Shown here: piece after piece, positions 47,240-57,469 of the stretch
Numbering within the stretch: the stretch's first letter is position 1
How the letters are laid out: each line of letters starts with the position of its first letter
DNA from: Solanum dulcamara
Taxonomy: Eukaryota; Streptophyta; Magnoliopsida; Solanales; Solanaceae
Direction of reading: 5' to 3'
NCBI RefSeq assembly: GCF_947179165.1
Contig: NC_077243.1
Coordinates: forward strand, 50,735,001 to 50,799,000
DNA length: 64,000 bases
Made by a program: the position numbers and the translations under genes
Notes under the pieces: generated by a model
Told to the model about the DNA's origin: nothing
Seen by the model: only the letters and a program-made list of their open reading frames with translations
Databases searched by the model: none

Positions 47240-48026
47240 TTATCAGGTTTAAAGTAAATAAGCACGGAATCAAAATTTTATATGGTTATCGAGGAAAAGA
47301 TGAGTTTAGGGTCATTTGGTGCTTTAGTCTTTGAAATTTGACCTAAGGTTGACTTTGATCAATATTCTTGGAAAATGCACTCAGATTGAAATTCTATTAG
47401 TATGGTTAGCTCTAAAATGTTTGGTCTAGAATAATCTTTCGTGTGTGTCTCCAAGGCTTCCGATCTCATCTCACACCCTTTTATGGATTTTAGTTTTAAA
47501 TGGTGCATTGGGTGTGGGACCCATTTTCTTTTGAGACAACTTCGAATTGAAATTTTGACTGTGCCATTGAGTTCAAAACATTGAATTTTATGGAGTAGCA
47601 TAGTCTATTTGCATGCATGGGATTTGGAATGAATATTGAGCATACCATCAAAGAATTTGTTCTACTTTAAACTCAGTTGATGTAGCTATTACTGGTGCAT
47701 CATGGATTGTTCTTCGCGTTCCTCAACCTAGTCCTCGCAATCAAGAGGAATTGTCCAATAGACCTTCACGTTTGCAAACTTGGTCCTTGTGATCGCGAAG
47801 AATAGTTAGGCTAGCCATTACGATCGTGAACCTGGTCCTCATGTTTGCGATTATCATTAGACTAGCCCTTTTAATTAAGGATTAACCCTTTTTTTGCCTG
47901 AGTCATCTAGTTGTTCTTGCAATTTTAGGAGCTAGGAAGCTCCAAATTGGGTGATTCCAAGTCCTTGGGCTTTGTTTTGGTTATGGGTATAGGGTGTCAT
48001 TTTTGGAGGAGTGTGATGATGTAAGA
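47240..48026 (+). repeat. LTR of element X, first part (group D)
   Basis: Collinear with 59925-60620 of the element VIII LTR (for example the shared GAAATTTTGACTGTGC and CATTTGCATGCATRGGATT). It contains CGCGATCG-type half palindromes (47707-47880). It is cut at 48026 by element IX and continues at 57470. Its own start is missing. Confidence 0.75.
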
Positions 48027-50265
48027 TGCTAGAAGTTGGAAAGTTGGAGCCAAGGAGAAAATTCTCAAAGTTTCAAAATTACTCATCTTTACGAATCCCT
48101 TTACGACTTGTAGGAGTGAGTCATAGAGTGAGCCCCAAGGGTTCATCTAGAATCAACCTCAGGTGACACCTTACGACTCAACTGGATAAGTTGGAGGCAT
48201 GTCTACAAATAGTAATAACTAATCGTAACTCAATATCAAAATCCATATTTTAGAGGTCTCTCAAGGTTAAGTCTATGACTTGACAAGATGACTCGCAGGA
48301 ACTATTATGAGTCTTAGAAATGACTCGTAACTAAAGTCTTGAGGCTCTCTAGTTTTTAGGTTTTGATACCTGCAGGACGAGTCCATATTAAGACTCGTAG
48401 ACAAGTTTATGAGTCATAAACACGACCCATTTGAAAACTTCATAGACTTGAAACATCAAACCTTTTCTCAAACCTACAAGATGAGTCGCCTTGATGACTC
48501 ATCCTCTCTTTTGCGACTCGTAGAACTAATACGAAGGGTCGAAAGTTTCAATTTTTAATGAAGGGCAATTATGTCATTTTCTAAATTTGATTCAAAGAAC
48601 CTAGACACAATTAAGGATACATTCAACCCTTTATCTACCCATTTATTTGAAATTCCCTAATTCAAAAATCATTGTCCTAAAAATTTGTAAGTCAAGGAAC
48701 TCAATTCTCTTAAGGTTTCTTCTCCAACCTACATGCTAGGGTTTCAGATTTCTTCAAAGGTTCTTCTTTAATTCTTAGTAAATTCAATCAAGGTATCTAA
48801 GAATTGATTTATGGTTCCTTTCACCCATGAAGAAAAATGTTTTCTCAAAGATTCCTTCAAATTTTCAATTGATTATGCACACTAGTTTTCATAAATTGCA
48901 TTGGGATGACTTAATTTTGTTGTTAGATGTTATCAATGATTATTATAAGTATGTTTTCATATGAATTACATATTTTTAAGTTGATTTATGGATGCCCATG
49001 CACAGAGAAAATTCCAAGTTATGATTATGAAGTTAAAGGTGATTTTCATGAGTTGATTATGAGTTCAATAATTTTCAATCAAAGTTCTATGATTTAAAGT
49101 TGAGATTTGTGATTTTAAAAGATGAAGTTATAATGATGACCAAGTTATGATCAAAAAAGTTTTTATAGTGTGATAAGTCCAATTCTCCCACAATCATGTT
49201 AAAAATGGTGATAAGTATATTTCTCACCAAAGTTATGGATGGATTCTTATGAACCACTAAAGTTAATGAGCTATTCCTAATATGTTTTATAAAGATGGAT
49301 TGATAGTAAATTACTATCTTTCCCTACTATATTGTGATCATGTTTTATGAGTTCCCATTGGGATATTGACTAAGCATCGAGAGGGCTTCTAGGTGGGGTT
49401 CGGTCTAATAACGCAGTTAGTTACCCAAGGTAATCCTATTAGTAACCTAAAGTCCCAAACTGTATTGCCCGCGTAGGATTACCTTTATGGACTAGCTAGT
49501 GGATCCACATATATCACAGTTGAGTTGAGATGAATACCATGATGAAGTATACCCTAGCAAGGTAGACTCCCCCTTCTCGATGAGGGTTCCATCGGATTCT
49601 ATGTAATGGCTCGCATAGTTTTAGATATCGGTTAAAGTTATTATCCCACACAAGTTGAATGTAAAGATATGAGATTTACTATGAAGTTTTGTGATATGCA
49701 TTGAACATGAGTTTCATATGTTTTCAAATGTTTTAGGCCTTACATTTGTTCATTATGATTGATCATGCATCATATGGCATATTGTTTACGTTACTTTACT
49801 TATTCATGCATACCTCACATACTTAGTACATTTAAATGTACTAATGCATATTTTGCCTAAATTGTCTCATAATAGAGGGGTGGAAGACACTCAGGACCAT
49901 TCTATTCGTGGCTATAGTTGATTAGATATCGAGAGTTGGTGAGTCCTCATCCTATCGAGGGAAATGACTTTTTTTCTTGTTTCTATTATTTGACTTCTTC
50001 TTATTATTCAGGTGAGCTAGGAGCTTGTCCTAGTCCCCCTATCAAAAAATAGACTAGAGGCATGTTTAGACGCTATATAATGTAGTCCTAATTGGACATT
50101 TGTTGAGTTACTATCCCTTAGTCCTATTCTCCTGAGTTGATTTCTTCTACTTATTTCAATATGTTTGTTTATCTTGTGAAAGTAATGCATGCTAAGATGG
50201 ATTGGTTGGGGTCCCTCACATCTAGATTTTCATGTCACGGCTTGGCCCTAATTTGGGCCGTGATA
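48027..50265 (+). repeat. 5' LTR of element IX
   Basis: Starts TGCTAGAAGTTGG (8 bp shorter here than the 3' LTR) and ends GGGCCGTGATA. U3 carries TACGACTCGTAG-type half palindromes (48085-48545). The shared group B module lies at 49490-49870. Confidence 0.9.
48630..48794 (+). promoter_or_regulatory. TATA-like and donor-like site, element IX 5' LTR
   Basis: TTTATCTAC at about 48630 stands where the 3' LTR has TATATCT. ATCAAG|GTATCT has its GT at 48793. Confidence 0.35.
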
Positions 50266-50484
50266 CAATTTGTATCAGAGCATAAGGTTTAGAAGATTCC
50301 TAAGGAGTCTAACCTGTCATATTAAGTAGAGTCTTATTCATAGGTATGAAGTGCGTCATATCCATGAATAGGAGGCTACAAAATGTCTTAGTAAAAGTCC
50401 CACTTCTTTCTTGATCTATGTAATGCGGTAGAGTGGTCACTAAGTCTTTTCCCTCTAATGGTTGTTCTTTGCAATTTTTAGAAT
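50266..50484 (+). other. Primer binding site and leader, element IX
   Basis: TTGTATCAGAGC at 50270-50281 (one mismatch). The leader ends in TTTGCAATTTTTAG (50468-50481), an acceptor-like site 3 nt before the gag ATG. Confidence 0.8.
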
Positions 50485-51484
50485 ATGCCTCCACGAAGAT
50501 ACCCTACTAGAATAAATGTGGTTGAAGAGGGGCAACAAGCTTCGAATAATCCTTTGGATGATCAAGTCTCCAATGTTGAGTTCCAAGCAGTCTTTCATGT
50601 ACTTTGCACAAGCTATTACGGCCCAACTTAATCGTGAAGTGGTTGCTCCCGTGAACCTGAATATTTGTACGAAAATAATAAAAGTTCATGATTTCATGAG
50701 GATGAATCCTCCATAGTTTTAGTATTCTAAAGTTGAAGAAGATCCACAAGAGTACATTGATAGAATTCACAATATTGTAAATATCATGGGGATTAGCCTG
50801 GTTGAGAGGGCAGAGTTGGCCATGTATCAATTCAAAGGTGTTTCTCATATTTTATATGATCAATGGAAATGTGAGAGGTCAAGAGAGGTGGATCCTGTGA
50901 CTTGAGGTGAGTTCAAAGGGATGTTTCTTGATCATTTTTTCTCATTGGAGTTGAGGGAGGCTAAAGTGCAAGAGTTCATAAACCTTAAGCAAGGTGGTAT
51001 GAGTGTAAGGGTATATGCCGTCAAGTTTACTCAATTGTCAGAATATGCTCCATTCTTGATTGCCGACTCAAGAACTCGTATGAGCAAGTCTATGTCGGGT
51101 GTGTTGGATAGGGTCTCAAAGGAGTGCAAAATACATATGTTGATTCTTGAGATGGACATATCTAGACTCATGACCTATGCAAAACAAATCAAGGGTGAGA
51201 AGATAAAAGAAAAGAATAGGAGTCTAAGAGGCCAAAGACCGATGGTGGTTATTTATCACATCTGGTCAAGGGTCTTCTAATGCCACTACTGCAAGGTTTG
51301 ACAAGGATTGGTGTCCAACCCTAAGCCTCAAAGAAGGTACTCCTATTGGCCAAGTTACTCCTGCCTGTAAGAAGTGTGGTAAGAGCCACAAGGGTGAGTG
51401 TTTAGTGGGTTTGAATATGTGCTACTTGTGTGATAAGCAAGGTAATCATGCCAAGGAATTCAAGGTCAAAGATGGTCCTACTTA
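50485..51484 (+). pseudogene. gag of element IX
   Basis: ATG at 50485 opens MPPRRYPTRINVVEEGQQ. A frameshift near 50590 moves the reading to MYFAQAITAQLNREVVAPV, then FMRMNPP, EEDPQEYIDRIHNIVN, and the open piece 50921-51280 with MFLDHFFSLELREAKVQEF and INLKQGGMSVRVY. After a second shift come a first knuckle, CKKCGKSHKGEC (51370-51405), and a decayed second one starting CYLCDKQGNH that lacks its last Cys. Two frameshifts and a few stops separate it from a complete gag. Confidence 0.87.
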
Positions 51485-51960
51485 AGGACAAGTTGCTAAA
51501 GGTGCTCAAGTGCAACCAAAGAGTGGTCAACACAATAATTGGTTCTACGCTCTTTATGGTAGGCAAGAGATAGAGGATACTCCTGATGTTATTACCGGTA
51601 TGTTACAGGTCTTTTACTATGATGTTTATGCCTTACTTGATCTGGGTGCAAATTGGTCTTTTGTTTCCCCTTATGTGGCCATGAGATTTGATATTAGCCC
51701 CAAAATATTGTTAGAGACTTTATCCATTAGTACTTCTATAAGTGAGTCGGTTGTGGCTAAAAGAGTCTATTGAAGTTGTCTGGTTATGGTCTTTCATAAA
51801 GTTACTCTATGTCATCTAGTTTAGCTTTAGATGACCGATTTTGATGTTATCCTTGGTATGTATTAGCTATATGCATGTTATACTTCTATTGATTGTAGAA
51901 CCCGAGTGATTAAGTTACAATTACCAAATGAGCAGGTCCTAGAGTGGAATAATAGTAATT
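51485..51960 (+). pseudogene. Aspartic protease region of element IX
   Basis: Open piece 51510-51773: WFYALYGRQEIEDTPDVITG, then YDVYALLDLGANWSFVSP. The active-site motif is D-L-G-A here, against D-P-G-A in element IV; the Asp and Gly are kept. MTDFDVILGMY follows in another frame, with a stop where the W of the usual DWL is expected. Confidence 0.82.
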
Positions 51961-53483
51961 TTATTTTCAAAGGTCAATTCATTTCATGCCTCAAAGTTTG
52001 GAAAATAATTTCCAAGGGTTGTATTTACCATCTTGTGAGGGTTAGGGATGAAAATTCTGAAGCCCCTATTCTAGAGTCGGTCCACATTTTTAATAAGTGT
52101 TCGGATATGTTTCCTGATGATTTACCTAGTGTTTCTCCCAAATGGGAGACTGATTTTGGTATAGACCTTCTTCTAGGTACTCAACCTATTTCTTTTCCCC
52201 CTTACCTAATGGCTCCAGCAGAATTAAATGAGTTAAAGGACCAATTGAAAGACTTGTTAGACAAGGGTTTCATTAAATAGAGTATATCCCATAGGGTGCT
52301 TCCGTGTTGTTTGTTAGAAAGAAAGATGGTTCACTGCGTATGTGAATTGACTACCCACAATTAAACAAAGTAACCATCAAGAATAAATATCCAATTCTGA
52401 GGATTGATGAATTCTTGATTAATTACAAGGGAAAAGTTACTTATCTAAGATTGATCTTCGTTATGCTTATCACCAATTGGGACTGTAACATTCCCAAAAT
52501 GGCATTTGGAAAAAGGTATGGACATTATGAGTTCCTAGTTATATAGTTTGGTTTGACAAATGCCCCTGTGGTATTCATGGCCTTGATGAATAGGGTGTTC
52601 AAGAAATATTTAGACATGTTGGTAATTTTGTTCGTTGATGACATTTTGGTTTACTCTCAAACTGAGAAGGAGTATGTTAACCACTTGAAGATTGTATTGC
52701 AAACTCTAAGGGATAAGCAATTATTTGCCAAGTTCAAAAAATGTGAGTTTTGGTTAAGGGAGATGGCTTTTCTTGTTCATATCGTTTCTGGTGAAAGGGT
52801 TATGGTTGATCCTAACAAAACCGAGGTAGTTAATAATTGGCCTACACCACTATCTCCTTCAGATATTAGAAGTTTCTTAGGCCTAGTCGGATACTATAGG
52901 AGATTTGTGGAAGGATTTTCATCGATCTCGTTACCTTTGAATAAGTTAACTCAAAAGAAGGTGAAGTTTCAATGGTCAGAAGCTTGTGAAAAAAGAGTTT
53001 CCAAGAGTTGAAAGATTATCTCACTACCGCTCCAATCTTGACCTTGCTAGAAGGGTCCAATAGTTTTATTGTATATTGTGATGCTTGATGGTTGGTCATG
53101 GTTGTGTTTTGATGTGCCATGGCAAGGTGATAGCCTATGCTTCTAGGAAACTTAAGGTTCATGAATGGAACTATCCAACCCATGATCTTGAACTAGCGGC
53201 AGTTTTCTTTGCTTTAAAGATGTGGAGACACTATCTTTATGGCATCCATGTGGATGTGTTCACTGACCACAAGAGTTTACAATATGTGTTTATGCAAAAT
53301 GACTTGAAACTTTGGAAAAGGACATGGCTTGAATTCTTGAAGGATAATGATATGAGTGTATTGTACAATCCAGGCAAAGCTAATATGGTCGCCGATGCAC
53401 TAAGTAGATTATCCATGAGTAATGTGGCACATGTTGAGGAAAGTAAGAAAGAATTGATCAAAGATGTTCACAGATTGACATAA
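51961..53483 (+). pseudogene. Reverse transcriptase and RNase H of element IX
   Basis: The linker and fingers start in the open piece 51906-52280, ending [18 protein letters not shown] and a stop. The next 270 bp are broken. Then the open piece 52553-53011 has [16 protein letters not shown] and an intact catalytic box FVDDILVYS (52631-52657), plus [18 protein letters not shown]. RNase H runs from YCDA near 53080 through [20 protein letters not shown] and [11 protein letters not shown] to [14 protein letters not shown] (53415). Only one frameshift (near 53000) and a stop after YCDA interrupt RNase H. Confidence 0.88.
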
Positions 53484-54983
53484 TTAGGTGTGCGGTTGGT
53501 TGACTCTAATGATGGACGTAATCTTGTTCATAATGGTTAGGAATCGTCTCTTGTGGTGGATGTTAAGGCCAAACAAGACCATGATCCAATGTAGGTTGGG
53601 TTGAAAAAGTTAGTTGACGAAAAGACCACTATGGAATTCTCCCAAGGGGGTGATTGTGTGCTTCATTATCAAGGTCGGTTGTGTGTACCTAATGTTGATG
53701 GGTTAAGAGAGTTGATATTGAATGAGGCCCATAGTTCCCAATATTCAATTCATCCGGGTTCCACCAAGATGTATCATGACTTGAGGGAGGTGTATTGGTG
53801 GAATGGAATGAAGAAGGACATAGAAGAGTTTGAAGCTAAGTGTCTAAATTTCCAATAAGTTAAAATTGAACATCAAAGACTGGGAGGTCTAGCCCAAGAC
53901 ATTGAAATTTTTACTTGGAAGTGGACAGATGTGAATATGTACTTTGTAACAGTTTTACCTCTTACTAAGAAGCAACATGATTCCATTTGGGTTGTTATAG
54001 ATCGGATGACTAAATCAGCTCATTTTATACCTGTTAAGACTTTCTATGGTGCTGAAGATTATGCTAAGTTGTATGTTCATGAGTTGGTAAGATTTTATGG
54101 AGTGCCCTTGTCCATCATATCAGATCGAGGTACTCAATTCACTTCACACTTTTGGAAGTCATTTTAGAAGGTTCTCGATACAAAGATAAACTTAAGTACC
54201 GCTTTCTATCCTCAAATCGATGGTCAAGCTGAAAGAACAATCCAATATTTAGGGGATATGTTAAGGGAGTGTGTTATTGATTTTAAAGGAAATTGGGATG
54301 AAGATTTGCCATTGATCAAGTTTGCCTATAATAATAGTTATCACTTTAGTATCCATATGGATCCTTTTGAAGCATTGTGTGGAAGAAGATGTAGGTCCCC
54401 GGTGGGATGGTTTGAAGTAGGTGAGAGGGCCTTGATTCATCCAGATTTGGTGATAGATAATATGGATAAGGTAAGACTCATAAGGTAAAGGTTGAAGATG
54501 GCACAAAGTCGTCAAAATTCCTCTTCAGATATTAGGAAAAGAGAGCTCGAATTCAAGGTGGATGATTGGGTCTATTTGAAGGTTTCACCCATAAAGGGAG
54601 TAATGTGTTTTGGTAAGAAAGGAAAATTGAGTCCTAGATACGTTTGACCTTATAAGATATTGAGATACATTGGCAAGGTGTCTTATGAGTTAGATTTGTC
54701 ACTTGAGTTAACTATGGTTCACACAGTATTTCTTGTGTCTATGTTGAGAAAGTTCATGGGTGACCCAATTTCCATTGTTCCATTAGAAGATATAATTGTT
54801 GAAGAGAATTTGACATATGAAGAAGTTTTGATGAAAGTCTTAGACCGACATGTTAGGAAGTTAAGAAACATAGAAGTTGTGTCCGTCAAAGTGTTATGAA
54901 GGAATCAGCAAGTAGAAAGGGCTACATGGAGGGAAGAGGCAGATATGATGAAACGATACTCGTACCTCTTTCCCTCTACTTAA
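53484..54983 (+). pseudogene. Integrase of element IX
   Basis: Zinc finger in 53601-53858: NEAHSSQYSIHPGS and KCLNF, the last Cys being Phe, then a stop. In the core the first catalytic Asp is Tyr (NMYF, 53931-53942), the second is kept (IISDRGTQF) and the Glu is kept (DGQAERT, near 54230). Then ECVIDFKGNWDEDLPLIKFA, GRRCRSPVGWFEVGERA, and the C-terminal part 54660-54899 (MRYIGKVSYELDLSLE, FLVSMLRKFMGD). The tail ends RYSYLFPST with TAA at 54981-54983. Most breaks are single stops in one continuous frame. Confidence 0.88.
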
Positions 54984-55234
54984 TTCTAAAGTAGTAAGTT
55001 GTTCTTATTCAAAGTTAATTGAACTCTTATGTATTCAGTTCTTTGTATGTCATTCATATGCATGCATGTTCATGACAGTTGATTTTAAGTCTTGATTGTA
55101 TGTTAGGTTGAAGTTTTCATGTTCTATGCATTTTAAGATGTTATTATTATCATGTTGGGTTGCTAGTACTCTTTCTGTGTCCTTTCTATAATAAGTTATC
55201 TTATTCGAGGATGAATGTTCCCAAGTGGGAGATA
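54984..55234 (+). other. 3' untranslated region, hairpin and polypurine tract, element IX
   Basis: ATTCG-AGGA-TGAAT at 55203-55216, then GTTCCCAAGTGGGAGATA against the LTR start. Confidence 0.75.
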
Positions 55235-57469
55235 TGCTACGACCCCGAAAGTCGAAAAGTTGGATCCAAGGAGAAAACTCTCAAAGTTTCAAAATGACTC
55301 ATGTTTATGAGTCCCTCTATGACTCTTAGGGACTTCTACGACTCATAGGAGTGAGTCGTAGAGTGAGTCCCAAGGGTTTATCCAAAACCCACCTCAGGTG
55401 ACACCATACGACTTAACAGGATAAGTCATAGGTGTGTCTAGGAATCGTAAAAACCTATCGTATCTCAACATCACATAATATATTACAGATGTCCCTTAAG
55501 ATCAAGTCTATGACTTGATAAGATGACTCAGAGAAACTATTATAAGTCGTAGAAATGACTTATAATCAAAGTCTAGAGGCTCTCAATTTTTCAAGTTTTG
55601 ATACCTATAGGATGAGTCCATTTTATGAATCATAGGCACGACGCATTTGAAAACTTCAAAGACTTGAAAAATTAGACCTTTTCTCAGACCTGTAAGATGA
55701 GTCATATTGAAGACTCGTCCTCTCTTCTATGAGTCATAGAGTCGATCCGTAAGTTTCAGTTTTTAATAAAGGGCAATTATGTCATTTCCCAAGTTTGGTT
55801 CAATGAACCTAGACATAATTAAGTCTATTTTCAACCCTATATCTACCCATTTCTTTGATATTACATCATTCAAAAATAATTCTTCTAAAAATCTCTAAGG
55901 CAAAGAACTCAATTCTCTCAAGGTTTCTTCTCCAAGCTACAAGCTAGGTTTTAGATTTCTTCAAGGGTTATTTTTCAATTATTAGTGAATTCAATCAAGG
56001 TATATGGGGATTGATTCATAGGGTCCTTTCACCCATGAATACAAATGTTTTCTCAAAGATTCTTTTAAATGTTCAGTTGATTATGAACCCTAGTTTTGAT
56101 AAATTGCGTTGTAATGATTTAATTCCATTGTTAGATGTTATCAATGATCATTACAAGTATGTTTTCATATGAGTTGCATGATTTTAAGTTGAATTATGGA
56201 TTCCATGCACAAAGCAAATTCCAAGTTATGATTATGAAGTTAAAGGTGATTTTCATGAGTTGATTATGAGTTTAATGATTTTCAATTAAAGTTCTATGAT
56301 TTAAAGTTGAGATTTATGATTTTATAAGATGAAGTTATGATGATGATCAAGTTATGATCAAAGAAGTTATTATGGAGTGATAAGTCCAATTCTCACACAA
56401 TCATATTAAAGATGGTGATAAGTACAATTCTCACCGAAGTTATGGATTCTTATGAATCACTAAAGTTAATGAACTATTCCTAATATATTTTATAAAGATG
56501 GATTGATTGTAAATTACTATCTTTCCCTACTATGTTGTGATCATGTTTTATGAGTTTCCATTGGGATATTGACTAAGCGCCGAGAGGGCTTCTAGGTGGG
56601 GTTCGATCCGGAACACAGTTAACTACCCAAGGGAATTCTAGTAGCAACCTAAAGTCCCAGACTATGTTGTTTGTGTAGGATTGCCTTTATGGTCTAGCTA
56701 GTGCATCCATATATAGCACCATTGAGTTGAGTTGAGATAAGTACCATGATAGAGTACACCCTAGCAAGGTAGCCTCCACCTTCTTGATGAGGGTTCCATC
56801 AAATTCCATGTAATAGCTTGTATGGTCTTAGATATCTGTTAAAGTTCTTATCACACACAAGTCAAAGCTAAGCTATGAGTTTTATGATGAAGCTTTATGA
56901 TATGGATTTACCATGAGTTCCATATGTTTTCAAATGTTTAAAGTCTTACTCATATTCATTATGATTGGTCATACATATTATGGCATCTTATTTGTGTTAC
57001 TTTACTTGTACATAGATACCTTACATACTTAGCACATTCAAACATACAAAGGCATATTTTACCTACATTGTCTCATAATATAGCGGCAGATGATACTTAT
57101 TACCATCCTATTCATGGCTAGAGTTGATTAGATATGATAGTTGGTGAGTCTTCATCTAATCAAGGGCAATAACTTTATTTCTTATTTCTATTATTTCACT
57201 TCTTCTTATTGTTCGAGTGAGCTAGGAGCTTTTACTAGACCTCCATCAAATACTAGACTAGAGGCATGTTTAGACTCTATATGATATAGTCGGGATTGGA
57301 CATCTATTGAGTTGTTATCCCTTAGTCCCATTCCCCTGAGTTGATTACTTCTGCTTATTTTAATATATTTCTTTATCTTATGAATGTAATATATGCTAAG
57401 ATGGCTTGGTTAGGGTCCCTCACATCCCGATCGTGGTGTCACGGCTTATCCCAAGTTCGGGTTGTGACA
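55235..57469 (+). repeat. 3' LTR of element IX
   Basis: Starts TGCTACGACCCCGAAAG and ends GGTTGTGACA. It is collinear with the 5' LTR throughout. Half palindromes of the TACGACTCATAG type lie at 55310-55760. Confidence 0.9.
55838..56001 (+). promoter_or_regulatory. TATA box and donor-like site, element IX 3' LTR
   Basis: TATATCT at 55838 and ATCAAG|GTATAT with the GT at 56000, 162 bp apart. Confidence 0.4.

Larger units (their letters stand above)
48027..57469 (+). mobile_element. Element IX, Ty3/gypsy group B, nearly full length (9.4 kb)
   Basis: The only element here with both LTRs of full length (2,239 and 2,235 bp), primer binding site, gag, protease, reverse transcriptase, RNase H, integrase, hairpin and polypurine tract in order, and with no nested insertion. 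It is broken by stops and frameshifts. It lies inside an LTR of element X. Flanks are TAAGA on the left and GAAGT on the right, so no perfect target duplication remains. Confidence 0.9.
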
